This document shows, in pieces, positions 15,392-24,095 of a DNA stretch of 40,040 bases. Within the stretch, counting starts at the first letter, position 1. Each line of letters opens with the position of its first letter. Source of the DNA: Clostridia bacterium (lineage in GTDB: Bacteria > Bacillota > Clostridia > RGIG7378); contig JAFYSJ010000002.1 in assembly GCA_017559445.1 (NCBI GenBank), positions 100,087 through 140,126 of the forward strand. Direction: 5' to 3'. The notes below the pieces were generated by a model. It was not told the DNA's origin. It ran no database searches and saw only the letters and a program-made list of their open reading frames with translations. The translations under genes were made by a program, and so were the position numbers.

Positions 15392-16765
15392 TTATCTCAT
15401 TGCTCCTTCAACATCTCTTGCTGAAACCAAGATACCTGTGTACTCTCCGTTGTCAAACAAGTAGTACTCGTAAACCTTGTTATCCTCTGGGTTAACCTTT
15501 GCGATAAAGGAGAACTCTCTCTTTGTGCCATCCTTCTTTTCGAAAACAATGGTCAAAGCCTTTTCACCCTCAGGCTTTGCATCTGCATCGATATCAGATG
15601 GCTGCAATGCAGACAACATAGCTGTGTAATACTCAGAAACAGTATCACTATTAACAGGAATGTTGTTGATGAAAGAATCTGTCTCATCACCAACTGGCAA
15701 ATCAAGAACAGAGCTTCCACCCTTCCATGTGGATGTTACATATGCGTGATCTACAACCTTTTCTGTGTAAATAACGTATGCAACCAAGTCAACTGCCTTG
15801 TTATCCAAGAATTCCAAATCGGATTTGCTAAGAGTAACTACAAGGCCAGAGTCCACATCCATTGCATAAATAAACGCAGAAGAAGATGAGTCATTACCGA
15901 AGTAAATTGTTCTCTCCTTGCCGCTATCACATGTGTACTTAATAACGTATCTTGGATTTACAAGACCATACTCCTCAAGCTTTTCTTGAGAGTTGTCTGT
16001 GCCCAAATACTGAACAATCTGACAATCCTGCATGGAAACGAAGATAACGGAAAGTGAAGTTGCCTCAGTTTCAATCTTAATGGGAGCTGTCATTGTCCAT
16101 GTCAGGTCCTCATTCTTGGATGTCTCAATAACAACCTGGTTATTTCTCTCAAAGTGCAAGTAATTATAGTCTGTCTCTGGGAAGAAATCTTTGTTAACTA
16201 CGATGGAAATAACATTCATAGCAAAGTATGTTCCCAAATCCAATGGAGCAAGGTTAAATGTGCTGTTTCCATCCAATGTGTAAACTGCAGTTTCGCCTTC
16301 CTTCATAACGTAGAATGTTTCGCCAGTTTTTGTAAGGCCTCCCAAGAGGAATGTTTCCTCTCCACCCCTAAGCTTTAGAGTAACTCTAATTGGGTTGTTA
16401 AGACCATATACAGACTTATCTGAAACATTTTCTTCAATAAGCTTTGCTCCCTTAATATAGGATGCAAGCATTACGTAAACCTCAATAAGTCCAGACTCTG
16501 CATCGATATCCTCAGAGATAAGTTCCCAACCATTGTCTGTATTGCTAAACTCTACTACTCCGTAGGAGTTATCGATAACCAATCCATCTATGAAGTTATA
16601 GTTTGTAATGTTGATCAAAACCTTAGATGTGTCTTCTGCATCTGTAGTTTCTGGAGTACGAACCGCCTCGATGTAATCGATCAAAGCCTTTGCTCCAAAT
16701 ACAGCACCGGCCAAAACAACAGCTACTACAACTACAATTATAAGATTTCTAGTGCTTTTGCTCAT
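15392..16765 (-). CDS. DUF4340 domain membrane-anchored protein of a Gld-like ABC exporter
   Basis: A 457-aa protein with one N-terminal transmembrane helix (about residues 7-30) and a large extracytoplasmic region, matching the DUF4340 pattern of repeated beta-rich halves. Such proteins regularly accompany GldG-like ABC auxiliary proteins, probably as an extracellular part of the transporter. It is the last gene of a four-gene operon and its ATG is one base after the gldG-like stop, with the ribosome site inside that gene. The molecular function is unknown. The stop codon abuts repeat array B. Confidence 0.85.
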   Translation of the reverse strand: MSKSTRNLIIVVVVAVVLAGAVFGAKALIDYIEAVRTPETTDAEDTSKVLINITNYNFIDGLVIDNSYGVVEFSNTDNGWELISEDIDAESGLIEVYVMLASYIKGAKLIEENVSDKSVYGLNNPIRVTLKLRGGEETFLLGGLTKTGETFYVMKEGETAVYTLDGNSTFNLAPLDLGTYFAMNVISIVVNKDFFPETDYNYLHFERNNQVVIETSKNEDLTWTMTAPIKIETEATSLSVIFVSMQDCQIVQYLGTDNSQEKLEEYGLVNPRYVIKYTCDSGKERTIYFGNDSSSSAFIYAMDVDSGLVVTLSKSDLEFLDNKAVDLVAYVIYTEKVVDHAYVTSTWKGGSSVLDLPVGDETDSFINNIPVNSDTVSEYYTAMLSALQPSDIDADAKPEGEKALTIVFEKKDGTKREFSFIAKVNPEDNKVYEYYLFDNGEYTGILVSARDVEGAMR

Positions 16766-16766
16766 G

Positions 16767-18278
16767 TTACATGTTTCTCCTCTTCATCCAAACAGCAACG
16801 CCAGCACCGATAACAATCAATGGAACGATGATTACGCAAACAATACCAACAATAATAACGTCGATATCAGATACGTAAAGGTTGTTATCTACGTGAATAA
16901 CCTTTGCCTGAATGTTGATTGTATTCTCTACGGGAACCATCCACTCAACAACTGCCTTGAATACAACAGCGCCTGCCATCCAGTTTGCAGTGTAGTTCTG
17001 GCAAACGAAGTCGGAAATAAATGTACTGCTACCAAAGAGTGCAACCTTGGAACCACTAGCTGCAGAAACTGCTGCGCCAAGCATCATCTTTCCGCTGGAA
17101 CCGTTCTGTCCCTCTACCATAGCCTGAGATGTGGCAGAAGCAGATGTTGTCAAAAGTTCGAACTGATTCAAAGACTGATTGTAGTTGCTAAGGAATCTAA
17201 TACTACGGCTAAAACCGAAAATGAGCTGATACTCATTCATGTTGCTTGCTGTCAAAATCTGATCATCCTTATTAGGCGTTGCTCTGAAAACTGTAGCACT
17301 GTTATACTCGGTTACCTGATACTTAGCAGCCTCTGCAATAAGGTCGTTGTTCATAGACAAGTTGTATGCAGAAAGAACGCTCTGCAAGTTGTTGTACTCT
17401 TCGCCCTTACTTGCTGCCTCACAGATAACAATCATCTTACCCTTGTTGGACTTAAGGTAATCGTTAAGCTTAACCTTTTCGTCTGTGGAAATATCTCTTG
17501 TAGGGTTAACAACCAAAACAATTGCTGCATCATCTGGAACCTGGTTAACTGCCACAAGGTCCAATGCCTCTACTGCATAGTTTGAGTAGTCGAGCTGCTC
17601 CACCATGTAAGTAAAAGTCTTCTTGAAATCTGGCTCTCCGTGTCCTGTAAGGAAGTAGATTGTAGGTGTTTTTTCGGAAGCAACATAGTTAATTGCGCCA
17701 CTGATAGCCTGCTCTGCTCTCATGGAGTAGTTGTAAACAACACCTGTTGCATCTGTCTCCTGATAGAACAATGCTGTAGCCTTAACTACCTTTTTCTTAG
17801 CGGAATAGTAGGAACCATCCTGGTCCACTCCATCTCCATTAACAACGATAAAGTCACCTGTGGAGTAATCCAAAGTGCCCATTGGGTCCAACTTTGTCAA
17901 AAATTCAGGATTCTTATCTGGGTCAAGGTATGTAACCTTGATGTTCTTGTAATTAGCCTGGTAGTCCTCAAGCAACTCCATAATGAGATTGTAGTCACTG
18001 CTGGGCAAGGAATTTACATCGAAAAGACCATAAATCTCAATGTTTGTGTCCTTTACCTGATCCAAGAACTCCTTGTTTTCCTCTGTCAATGTGTAAAGGT
18101 CGTTGGATGTCATGTCGAACTTAATGTCCAAAAGTCCAATAAACACATTGAGAACAACTGCGATAGCCACAACAGCTGCAACCAAGATAATAGATCCTGT
18201 GCCCTGCTTAAGGTTACGCATACGAGCTACTTTTTTAGCCAAGTTAACGGGCTTTACCTGTTTTGTATTCTTTTTCAT
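16767..18278 (-). CDS. GldG-like ABC transporter auxiliary protein
   Basis: A 503-aa protein with a transmembrane helix near residues 30-50, a long extracytoplasmic domain of the ABC_transp_aux (GldG) type, and a second transmembrane helix near the C terminus (VIIVGIVCVIIVPLIVIGAG) before a basic tail. In Bacteroidetes, GldG works with GldA and GldF in gliding. In Firmicutes the same set occurs without gliding and the substrate is unknown. It lies 13 bp after the permease gene and is probably translated together with it. Confidence 0.88.
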   Translation of the reverse strand: MKKNTKQVKPVNLAKKVARMRNLKQGTGSIILVAAVVAIAVVLNVFIGLLDIKFDMTSNDLYTLTEENKEFLDQVKDTNIEIYGLFDVNSLPSSDYNLIMELLEDYQANYKNIKVTYLDPDKNPEFLTKLDPMGTLDYSTGDFIVVNGDGVDQDGSYYSAKKKVVKATALFYQETDATGVVYNYSMRAEQAISGAINYVASEKTPTIYFLTGHGEPDFKKTFTYMVEQLDYSNYAVEALDLVAVNQVPDDAAIVLVVNPTRDISTDEKVKLNDYLKSNKGKMIVICEAASKGEEYNNLQSVLSAYNLSMNNDLIAEAAKYQVTEYNSATVFRATPNKDDQILTASNMNEYQLIFGFSRSIRFLSNYNQSLNQFELLTTSASATSQAMVEGQNGSSGKMMLGAAVSAASGSKVALFGSSTFISDFVCQNYTANWMAGAVVFKAVVEWMVPVENTINIQAKVIHVDNNLYVSDIDVIIVGIVCVIIVPLIVIGAGVAVWMKRRNM

Positions 18279-18291
18279 TGCAAAACCCTCC

Positions 18292-18999
18292 TTAGTTACT
18301 CTTCCATCTTCTGCGGTCCATGCTTACCATTGTGATAAACAAGAAAACAGCGACGAAAGTAATGTAGTAGAAAATGGAAGTCAAGCTAAGAACGCTAAGA
18401 GAGAATGGGTCGAAGCGAGAAAGCAAAGACAACCAAGAAAGTGCTGTACCAAACCAGCCACCGATAACTGCAACAAGGGCATCAATTACGAACATAAAGA
18501 TAATGAATACCAATGTAACAAGTGCAGAAACGATCTGGTTCTCTGTAAGAGAAGATGCAAACACACCAATAGCCAAGTAGCTAGCGCCAAGAAGGATGAA
18601 TCCCACATAGCAGCTGAAAATAGCTGCAAAGGATGGGCTACCATAAATGGATGTGATCATTGGGAAAATAGTAGATGTACCAACCATAATCAAGAATACG
18701 CAAAGAGCTGCCAAGTACTTACCCAAAACAACTTCCATTGTAGTTGTGGGGGATGTTACCAGCAAAACCTCAGTGCCGTTCTTACGGTCATCCGACATTA
18801 TTCTCATGGTCAAAATAGGTGTGATTACGATCAAAGCAAATGTCAAATTGCTGAGGATGTTAACAAAGTCACCATCACCAATAAGCAAGTTACCAATTAC
18901 ATACAAAAGAGATGCTACAAAGAAGAATGCACCAATAGCTACGTAGGCAATTGGGGACTGGAAATATGCGCGGAACTCACGCTTAAATACTGCCTTCAT
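18292..18999 (-). CDS. ABC-2 type permease (GldF-like)
   Basis: A 235-aa integral membrane protein with about six hydrophobic helices, beginning MKAVFKREFRAYFQSPIAYV, a hallmark opening of ABC-2 permeases that partner GldA-like ATPases. The MRIMSDDRKNGTEVLLVTSP coupling-helix region is present. Its ATG overlaps the ATPase stop codon by one base (TAATG). It would form the membrane channel of the exporter encoded by 15392-19940. Confidence 0.9.
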   Translation of the reverse strand: MKAVFKREFRAYFQSPIAYVAIGAFFFVASLLYVIGNLLIGDGDFVNILSNLTFALIVITPILTMRIMSDDRKNGTEVLLVTSPTTTMEVVLGKYLAALCVFLIMVGTSTIFPMITSIYGSPSFAAIFSCYVGFILLGASYLAIGVFASSLTENQIVSALVTLVFIIFMFVIDALVAVIGGWFGTALSWLSLLSRFDPFSLSVLSLTSIFYYITFVAVFLFITMVSMDRRRWKSN

Positions 19000-19940
19000 T
19001 ATTTATTGCCTCCTGTTGTAAGTTCGTGGAAGATCTGCTCCAAAGTCTTGTCTGTAGCCTTCATTTCAGTTACTGGGTAGCCAGCCTTACCAAGAGCCAA
19101 GGAAACGGACTTACGTACATCGAGTTCTCCATCGGAAACAACCTCGTAAACCTTGCCGTTTTCACCTCTATCTGCTCCAACGCGAACGCTTCTAACGCCC
19201 TCAACTGCGCGGATACATGCAATAATGGACTTCTCAGGACCAGAAACAGTAATAGAAAGAGAACCTGTACCAGAAAGGTGTCTAGACAAGTTATCTGGTG
19301 TGTCGATAGCAACGATGCGACCCTTGTTAATAATAACTACGCGGTCACAAACTGCACTAACTTCCTGCATGATGTGTGTACTAAGGATAATTGTGTGCTT
19401 CTGACCAAGCTTCTTGATAATCTTACGGATTTCGAGAATCTGGTTAGGGTCAAGACCTACTGTAGGCTCGTCCAAAACAAGCACCTCAGGATTGCCAAGC
19501 AAAGCCTGTGCAAAACCTACACGCTGCTTATAACCCTTGGAAAGGTTACGGATCAATCTGTGAGAGTGGTCTGTAATCTTAAGCATGTCCATAGCCATAG
19601 CAACCTGGCCAGGAATGTCCTTTTTAGCAATCTTTTTGAGCTCAGCAGCAAACTTGAGATACTCCTTTACTGTCATGTCCATGTAAAGGGGTGGAATCTC
19701 AGGCAAATAGCCAATCATCTTCTTAACTGCCTCAGGCTCTTCCATAATCTCATGTCCGTTAACACGAATCTCACCACTGGTGTATGGGATAAAGCCTGTG
19801 AGAATATTCATAGTAGTAGACTTACCGGCACCGTTAGGGCCCAAGAAACCCAAAACTTCGCCGTCTTCTACAGTAAAGCTGATGCCATTTACAGCGTGAA
19901 TATCGCCGTACTGTTTAATCAGGTTTGATATTTCTATCAT
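18999..19940 (-). CDS. ABC transporter ATP-binding protein (GldA-like)
   Basis: A 313-aa ATPase with Walker A GPNGAGKST (34-42), signature LSKGYKQR (133-140), Walker B VLVLDEP (153-159) and a C-terminal extension of about 90 residues, as in GldA/CcmA-type export ATPases. It is the first gene of the operon and starts at ATG 19940 after GGAGG. It would power the ABC-2 permease next to it. The transported substrate cannot be deduced. Confidence 0.93.
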   Translation of the reverse strand: MIEISNLIKQYGDIHAVNGISFTVEDGEVLGFLGPNGAGKSTTMNILTGFIPYTSGEIRVNGHEIMEEPEAVKKMIGYLPEIPPLYMDMTVKEYLKFAAELKKIAKKDIPGQVAMAMDMLKITDHSHRLIRNLSKGYKQRVGFAQALLGNPEVLVLDEPTVGLDPNQILEIRKIIKKLGQKHTIILSTHIMQEVSAVCDRVVIINKGRIVAIDTPDNLSRHLSGTGSLSITVSGPEKSIIACIRAVEGVRSVRVGADRGENGKVYEVVSDGELDVRKSVSLALGKAGYPVTEMKATDKTLEQIFHELTTGGNK

Positions 19941-20016
19941 GTGTCCTCCAATTATGTTGCAGATTCAACTGCATATATAAAGTACATTATGCCACAAAAC
20001 AACGGATTTTTCATAC

Positions 20017-20045
20017 CCTAATATATAAATATATGGTAAATCCAT
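20017..20045 (-). promoter_or_regulatory. Candidate promoter of the ABC exporter operon
   Basis: The minus strand between comFC and the ATPase gene has TTGATG and TATATT separated by 17 bp, roughly 80-105 bp before the ATPase start. A second possible pair (TTGTTT, 17 bp, TATATA) lies nearer the gene. Neither is decisive. Confidence 0.35.
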
Positions 20046-20081
20046 CAAATTTACGAACAGGAAATAAGTTTGTAACGAATT

Positions 20082-20753
20082 CTACTCCGGAATAAGGGGC
20101 AAATTTCCTGCTGCTGCGGCATAAAATACAGCTTTTGCTCCATTTTTAAGCAAAACCTCTGCTGCAGATTCTAATGTTGCGCCTGTAGTAATTACATCAT
20201 CCACCAAAACTACGGTCCTGCCACGCACCTGTCGTGACGCCACAAATCCAGCTTCCATCAAAAGTCTCTGAGCTCTGTTATTGTGGTGCTGTGGAAGTGT
20301 GTTGACAGAGCGCAAAAGCCACTGTGCCTCCATGGGTATGCCTGTAATATCCGAAACAGTTTTAGCGATGACTTCCGCCTGGTTGTATCCCCTGCGCCTT
20401 TCTCGATCTCGATGTAAGGGTATCGGAATTAGCACTACATCGTTACCCCGTCCAAGGAATCCACATCTGCGCACCTGCTGGGCCAAAATCTTACCAAGCA
20501 CAACTCCTGCTTCCCTATGACCGGAAAACTTAAGGCTGCTTATGAGACGTGGTACTTCACCGTAGTAATACAGGGGGCAAAGAACACCGCTACAGTGTCG
20601 GAAACCATCGTTTTTTGTCGGGATGCAAAAAGAAAAGCCCTTCCTGAATGGAAGAGCCTTATAACAGCTATTGCATATATGGGATGTGGTATTTTCTGTA
20701 ATCGCTCCACACACCACACAAGTTGTAGGGAAAAAGAAGTTTTTCAGTTTCAT
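20082..20753 (-). CDS. comFC: ComF-family phosphoribosyltransferase-like protein
   Basis: A ComFC homologue of 223 aa, a protein needed for DNA uptake in competent Firmicutes and also present in non-competent ones. It has an N-terminal zinc finger (CVVC and CNSC pairs), the RRGYNQAE motif, and the PRPP-type loop VVLVDDVITTGATLESA. The start is taken as ATG 20753, giving the typical MKLKNFFFPTTC opening. The frame could extend to TTG 20777, but those codons lie inside the conserved stem-loop at 20767-20784. No clear Shine-Dalgarno is seen before 20753. Confidence 0.88.
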   Translation of the reverse strand: MKLKNFFFPTTCVVCGAITENTTSHICNSCYKALPFRKGFSFCIPTKNDGFRHCSGVLCPLYYYGEVPRLISSLKFSGHREAGVVLGKILAQQVRRCGFLGRGNDVVLIPIPLHRDRERRRGYNQAEVIAKTVSDITGIPMEAQWLLRSVNTLPQHHNNRAQRLLMEAGFVASRQVRGRTVVLVDDVITTGATLESAAEVLLKNGAKAVFYAAAAGNLPLIPE

Positions 20754-20766
20754 ATATTTTTTATTG

Positions 20767-20784
20767 CTTTGGAACAACCCAAAG
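20767..20784 (-). repeat. Conserved CTTTGG stem-loop next to array C
   Basis: CTTTGG and CCAAAG frame the loop GTTGTT on the minus strand. It follows GTAGCGGGCGAC, which itself follows array C read on the minus strand. The same order (array, AGTAGCGGGCGAC, CTTTGG stem with loop GTCGTT) is found on the plus strand at 28318-28363. Confidence 0.75.
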
Positions 20785-20795
20785 GTCGCCCGCTA

Positions 20796-21024
20796 CTAGC
20801 GCGATAGCGCGGCTCACTAGCGAGTGAAACGAGCGGATACTAGCGCAGCGGCCTACTAGCCGAAGGCGGATACTAGCGCAGCGGCCTACTAGCGCGATAG
20901 CGCGGCTCACTAGCGAGTGAAACGAGCGGATACTAGCGTAGCGGCCTACTAGCCGAAGGCGGCTCACTAGCGACTGAAACGAGCGGATACTAGCACAGCG
21001 GCCTACTAGCGCAGCGGTCTACTA
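20796..21024 (+). repeat. Mosaic CTAG mini-hairpin repeat array C (12 units)
   Basis: Twelve units, many repeated in the same order. Cores are GCGC-GATA-GCGC, a GAGTGAAACGAG type, GC-GCA-GC, GCC-GAA-GGC and GC-GTA-GC. A five-unit group is partly duplicated (20796 and about 20890). The last unit is followed by CTA, the TAG stop codon (21024-21022) of the methyltransferase gene. No coding potential is apparent, although one frame stays open because the units lack stops. Confidence 0.92.
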
Positions 21025-22206
21025 TCTCAGCACACTTTCCAGTGTCGGATGCACCTGCATTTCACCAACCAAAGTCTCGTACTCTCTCCTCTTCATTGGT
21101 GAGGCTGGCTCTCCTGTATATACGCACTTGAGCATTAAATTCTTAGGAGTATGCTCCATATCTACAAATTCAATAATATCCACCTTGTAACCACAGAGTT
21201 CCAAGATACGTGCTCTCAAAGCATCTGTCAGCAAGGCAGCAAATCTCTCCTTGAGCAAACCATACTTAAGAAGTGGTGCCAATGTTTCGTTCTGCACCTG
21301 GCCGTTAAGTTCGTGCTGACAGCAAGGCACTGACAAAATAACAGGAACCTGACCCTTAATAGCCTTTTCTAAAGCAAAGTCAGTTGCTGTGTCGCATGCA
21401 TGCAATGTGACAACCATGTCTGTGTTGGAATATGCCTCCTGGTACTCCTCAATGCTACCCACTTCAAAGTGGAGCTTGTCAAAACCACAGGCCTCAGCCA
21501 ACTTATTACAGTCATGGATTACCTGCTCCTTAAGGTCAAGGCCAACCATATCAACCTTGCGCTCCTTAATCTTGGTGAAATAATGGTACATGGCAAATGT
21601 CAAATAAGACTTACCGCAACCAAAGTCCACGATTCTCAGCACATCTCTATTTGGCAAGGAATAGTAGATGTCATCCACAATCTCCAAAAATCTGTTAATC
21701 TGCACGAACTTTCTGCGCATAGGTTGAAGGACTCTACCTGTCTCATCCATAACACCAAGCTGCTGCAAAAAGTCCAAGGGCTGACCCTCTGGAATAATAT
21801 AATTTTTGGTTCTATTATGTGCCACTGGCTCTGGCTGAGCCTTGGGTGCATTTTGTGCACCGCCGTGGTGAATAATCTTAACGCTAGATCTATCGGGCTT
21901 AGCCATTATCTGGTACAAACCCTCTGTTGTCTTAAGGTTAAGAGTGGAGAACATGCACTTGTCTAGCAAAGCCTCCAACTGGTCAGCAAAAACGCTGGCC
22001 ACGTCAGACACATTAATATGCTGAACCTGCTTTGTAAGTCTAACCTCAAACTGCCAATTAATGCGGCCCTTGATCTCAACTCTGCGCGCAGACACCTTGG
22101 TGATGCCTGTATTTATACCCTTAGTTGGAGTAACTGTAAGGCTAATCAAATTGCCATTTGCAACAAGCTTAGTCACCAGTTCTCTGAGTTTGATGTCCGT
22201 TGTCAT
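21022..22206 (-). CDS. Class I SAM-dependent methyltransferase
   Basis: A 394-aa protein with an N-terminal domain of unknown role (about 1-140) and a Rossmann methyltransferase domain. Motif I is RIVDFGCGKSYLTFAMYHYF, followed by the acidic VGLDLKE and the LHACDTATDFALEKAI and SVPCCQHEL motifs. The CDTATD and PCCQHEL signatures match a subgroup of rRNA/tRNA-type methyltransferases annotated only as SAM-dependent methyltransferase (related to the GSTCD family). The target is unknown. Its start overlaps the end of the next upstream gene by 4 bp (ATGA). The stop codon is supplied at the edge of array C. Confidence 0.85.
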   Translation of the reverse strand: MTTDIKLRELVTKLVANGNLISLTVTPTKGINTGITKVSARRVEIKGRINWQFEVRLTKQVQHINVSDVASVFADQLEALLDKCMFSTLNLKTTEGLYQIMAKPDRSSVKIIHHGGAQNAPKAQPEPVAHNRTKNYIIPEGQPLDFLQQLGVMDETGRVLQPMRRKFVQINRFLEIVDDIYYSLPNRDVLRIVDFGCGKSYLTFAMYHYFTKIKERKVDMVGLDLKEQVIHDCNKLAEACGFDKLHFEVGSIEEYQEAYSNTDMVVTLHACDTATDFALEKAIKGQVPVILSVPCCQHELNGQVQNETLAPLLKYGLLKERFAALLTDALRARILELCGYKVDIIEFVDMEHTPKNLMLKCVYTGEPASPMKRREYETLVGEMQVHPTLESVLR

Positions 22207-23279
22207 TTATTTCCCTTTCTGAAAATAAGTCTCTTCTGAATCACGTAGTTAACAACAAATAACATAAGGTCAACCAAGGCCTTGATGAATGTTGTTGCCC
22301 ATGGAAGAACGTTGTCCACAAAACCTACGATCAAAGCAGATGTGATCATAACGCAAACTGCCAACAATGCGTACTCACCAAATGTAGTTGCTGTCTTGCC
22401 CTTATACTTAAATACGACCTTTTTGTTCATGGTGAAGTTATACACTGCGGAAACAACTCTGGCCAAAACAGTTGGAAGCAAAACCTTAGTGGAGAAAATT
22501 GCCTGAAAACTCTCTGGCAAGGTCACATCCAATGCCTTGATGGATGAGAACAATGCAAAAAGGCTCAAATCAATCACAACAGAAGACAAAGCCACTCCGA
22601 TAAACTTAAGCGGATTCTTGTAAATCAAGAAGGAGTCCCTAAGCACCTTGAAGTGGGAGGACTTGTTGCCATCCAAATAGATTGTCTCAATTGGAATTTC
22701 TCTAATATGTATGCCGTACTCTGCACAATCGGAAAGCACGTTCATTTCGTACTCGTATCTGTCTCCCTCGGAAACGCCTAAAATATCAAGTCTAGAAACT
22801 GGAATAGCACGAAGGCCTGTCTGTGTGTCGTAAACCTTGGCTCCGGACATGAGATAAAAAGCGCATCTGGAGAAAGCGTTACCAAAACGACTCTTAAGTG
22901 GCACGTTTCCTGTGAATCTGCGGCCGCCAAGGATCAAATCATCTGGATATTCCTTAGATGTCTCAATAACTCTGCAAATATCCTTAGGACTGTGCTGTCC
23001 GTCGCAGTCTGCTGTGATTACTCTGTGGCAATCCATATCCATTTCGGAAATCTTGGACATACCATACTTCATGGCATATCCTTTGCCTCTATTAGTTGCA
23101 TATCTATAAACTGCGCATCCCTTAGCTTCTGCTGCCTGGAAAATCTGGTCGAATGCCTCTCCGCCGCCATCGTCCACAACCATAATGTGGGTAATGCCTG
23201 CTGCGTGCAAGTCGTCAATCAAAGTAAGCAGTTTTTCGTCTGGTTTGTATGAAGGTAAAAGTACTAATGTGTTATTCAA
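22203..23279 (-). CDS. GT2 glycosyltransferase fused to GtrA membrane domain
   Basis: A 358-aa fusion. Residues 1-225 form a GT-A glycosyltransferase similar to dolichol/polyprenyl-phosphate mannose synthases, with VVDDGGG near 34 and the metal-binding D91-C-D93 in ADCDGQHSP. Residues 235-355 form a GtrA domain of four transmembrane helices, which is thought to flip polyprenyl-phosphate sugars. The combination suggests synthesis and translocation of a lipid-linked sugar for wall or surface glycosylation. It overlaps the methyltransferase gene by 4 bp. Confidence 0.92.
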   Translation of the reverse strand: MNNTLVLLPSYKPDEKLLTLIDDLHAAGITHIMVVDDGGGEAFDQIFQAAEAKGCAVYRYATNRGKGYAMKYGMSKISEMDMDCHRVITADCDGQHSPKDICRVIETSKEYPDDLILGGRRFTGNVPLKSRFGNAFSRCAFYLMSGAKVYDTQTGLRAIPVSRLDILGVSEGDRYEYEMNVLSDCAEYGIHIREIPIETIYLDGNKSSHFKVLRDSFLIYKNPLKFIGVALSSVVIDLSLFALFSSIKALDVTLPESFQAIFSTKVLLPTVLARVVSAVYNFTMNKKVVFKYKGKTATTFGEYALLAVCVMITSALIVGFVDNVLPWATTFIKALVDLMLFVVNYVIQKRLIFRKGNK

Positions 23280-23300
23280 AGTATCCCTCCTGTCTCTACC

Positions 23301-23984
23301 CTACAAAATTTGGTACAGATCTTCTATGTTATGTATCTCGTATTCAATATCAAAATCCACGTTGGCTGGCTCACCAGTTCTGTTGAACCAACACTTGTGC
23401 ATGCCTGCGTTATGTGCGCCCTTCATGTCGGAAGACAGTGAGTCTCCGATTACTAAGCATTCCTCTTTGCTGGCGCCCAAAGTCTCCAGTACAATGTCGA
23501 AAAATCTCTTTTCTGGCTTCTGTACGCCCATTTCATCAGAAATAAAAAGTCCTTCAAAATAAGGCTTAAGTCCAGACGCATCAAAACGTGTGTGCTGAAC
23601 ATATGCTACGCCGTTGGTTACGATGCTAAGACTATACTTTTTAGAAAGTTCCTTAACTACCTCTGTGGCGCCATCCAATAAGTAACATCCCTGGCCTAGG
23701 TGATACACATATCTCTCCCCCATAAGCACTGGATCTGCGTCCTTGAAGTTGAACATGTCGATAATGTGCTTGAACCTTTCTTTTTTGAGCTCAGTCTTGG
23801 TGATTTCCCCGCGCTCCAAGGCTCTCCACAAGCTCTTGTTGTACCTGTGGTACTCATCGATAATCTCTGTTGTTGGCTCCACACCAAATTCTGCAAAAGT
23901 ATTAGCAAGGCCCATGGCCTCTGTCTTACCAAAGTCAAAAAGTGTTTCGTCTGCGTCGAACAACAAATACTTATACTGGCTCAT
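23301..23984 (-). CDS. YjjG-family noncanonical pyrimidine nucleotidase (HAD)
   Basis: A 227-aa HAD-superfamily hydrolase. The nucleophile motif LFDADETLFDF has D10 and D12, motif II is IVTNGV, motif III includes KPEKRFFD, and motif IV is VIGDSLSSDMKGA. The sequence between the motifs best fits the YjjG group, which dephosphorylates noncanonical pyrimidine nucleotides as house-cleaning enzymes. It lies 21 bp upstream of the GT2-GtrA gene and may be cotranscribed with it. Confidence 0.88.
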   Translation of the reverse strand: MSQYKYLLFDADETLFDFGKTEAMGLANTFAEFGVEPTTEIIDEYHRYNKSLWRALERGEITKTELKKERFKHIIDMFNFKDADPVLMGERYVYHLGQGCYLLDGATEVVKELSKKYSLSIVTNGVAYVQHTRFDASGLKPYFEGLFISDEMGVQKPEKRFFDIVLETLGASKEECLVIGDSLSSDMKGAHNAGMHKCWFNRTGEPANVDFDIEYEIHNIEDLYQIL

Positions 23985-24095
23985 ACATTTCTCCTTCTAC
24001 TAGGCGTCATTTCTATAATATCACATTTAGCCGAAAGAAGGCACACTATTTAGCCTTATGCATAGTCTAGAATAAACTAAACTTTTGGAGACTTT

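Noticed and set aside
20754-20777. Eight-residue N-terminal extension of ComFC from TTG 20777
   Set aside because: It lies within the conserved stem-loop, and the protein from ATG 20753 has the usual ComF N terminus.
23985-24095. TPP riboswitch before the NMT1/THI5-like binding protein
   Set aside because: The gap is only about 110 bp and lacks the CUGAGA-type thi-box core.
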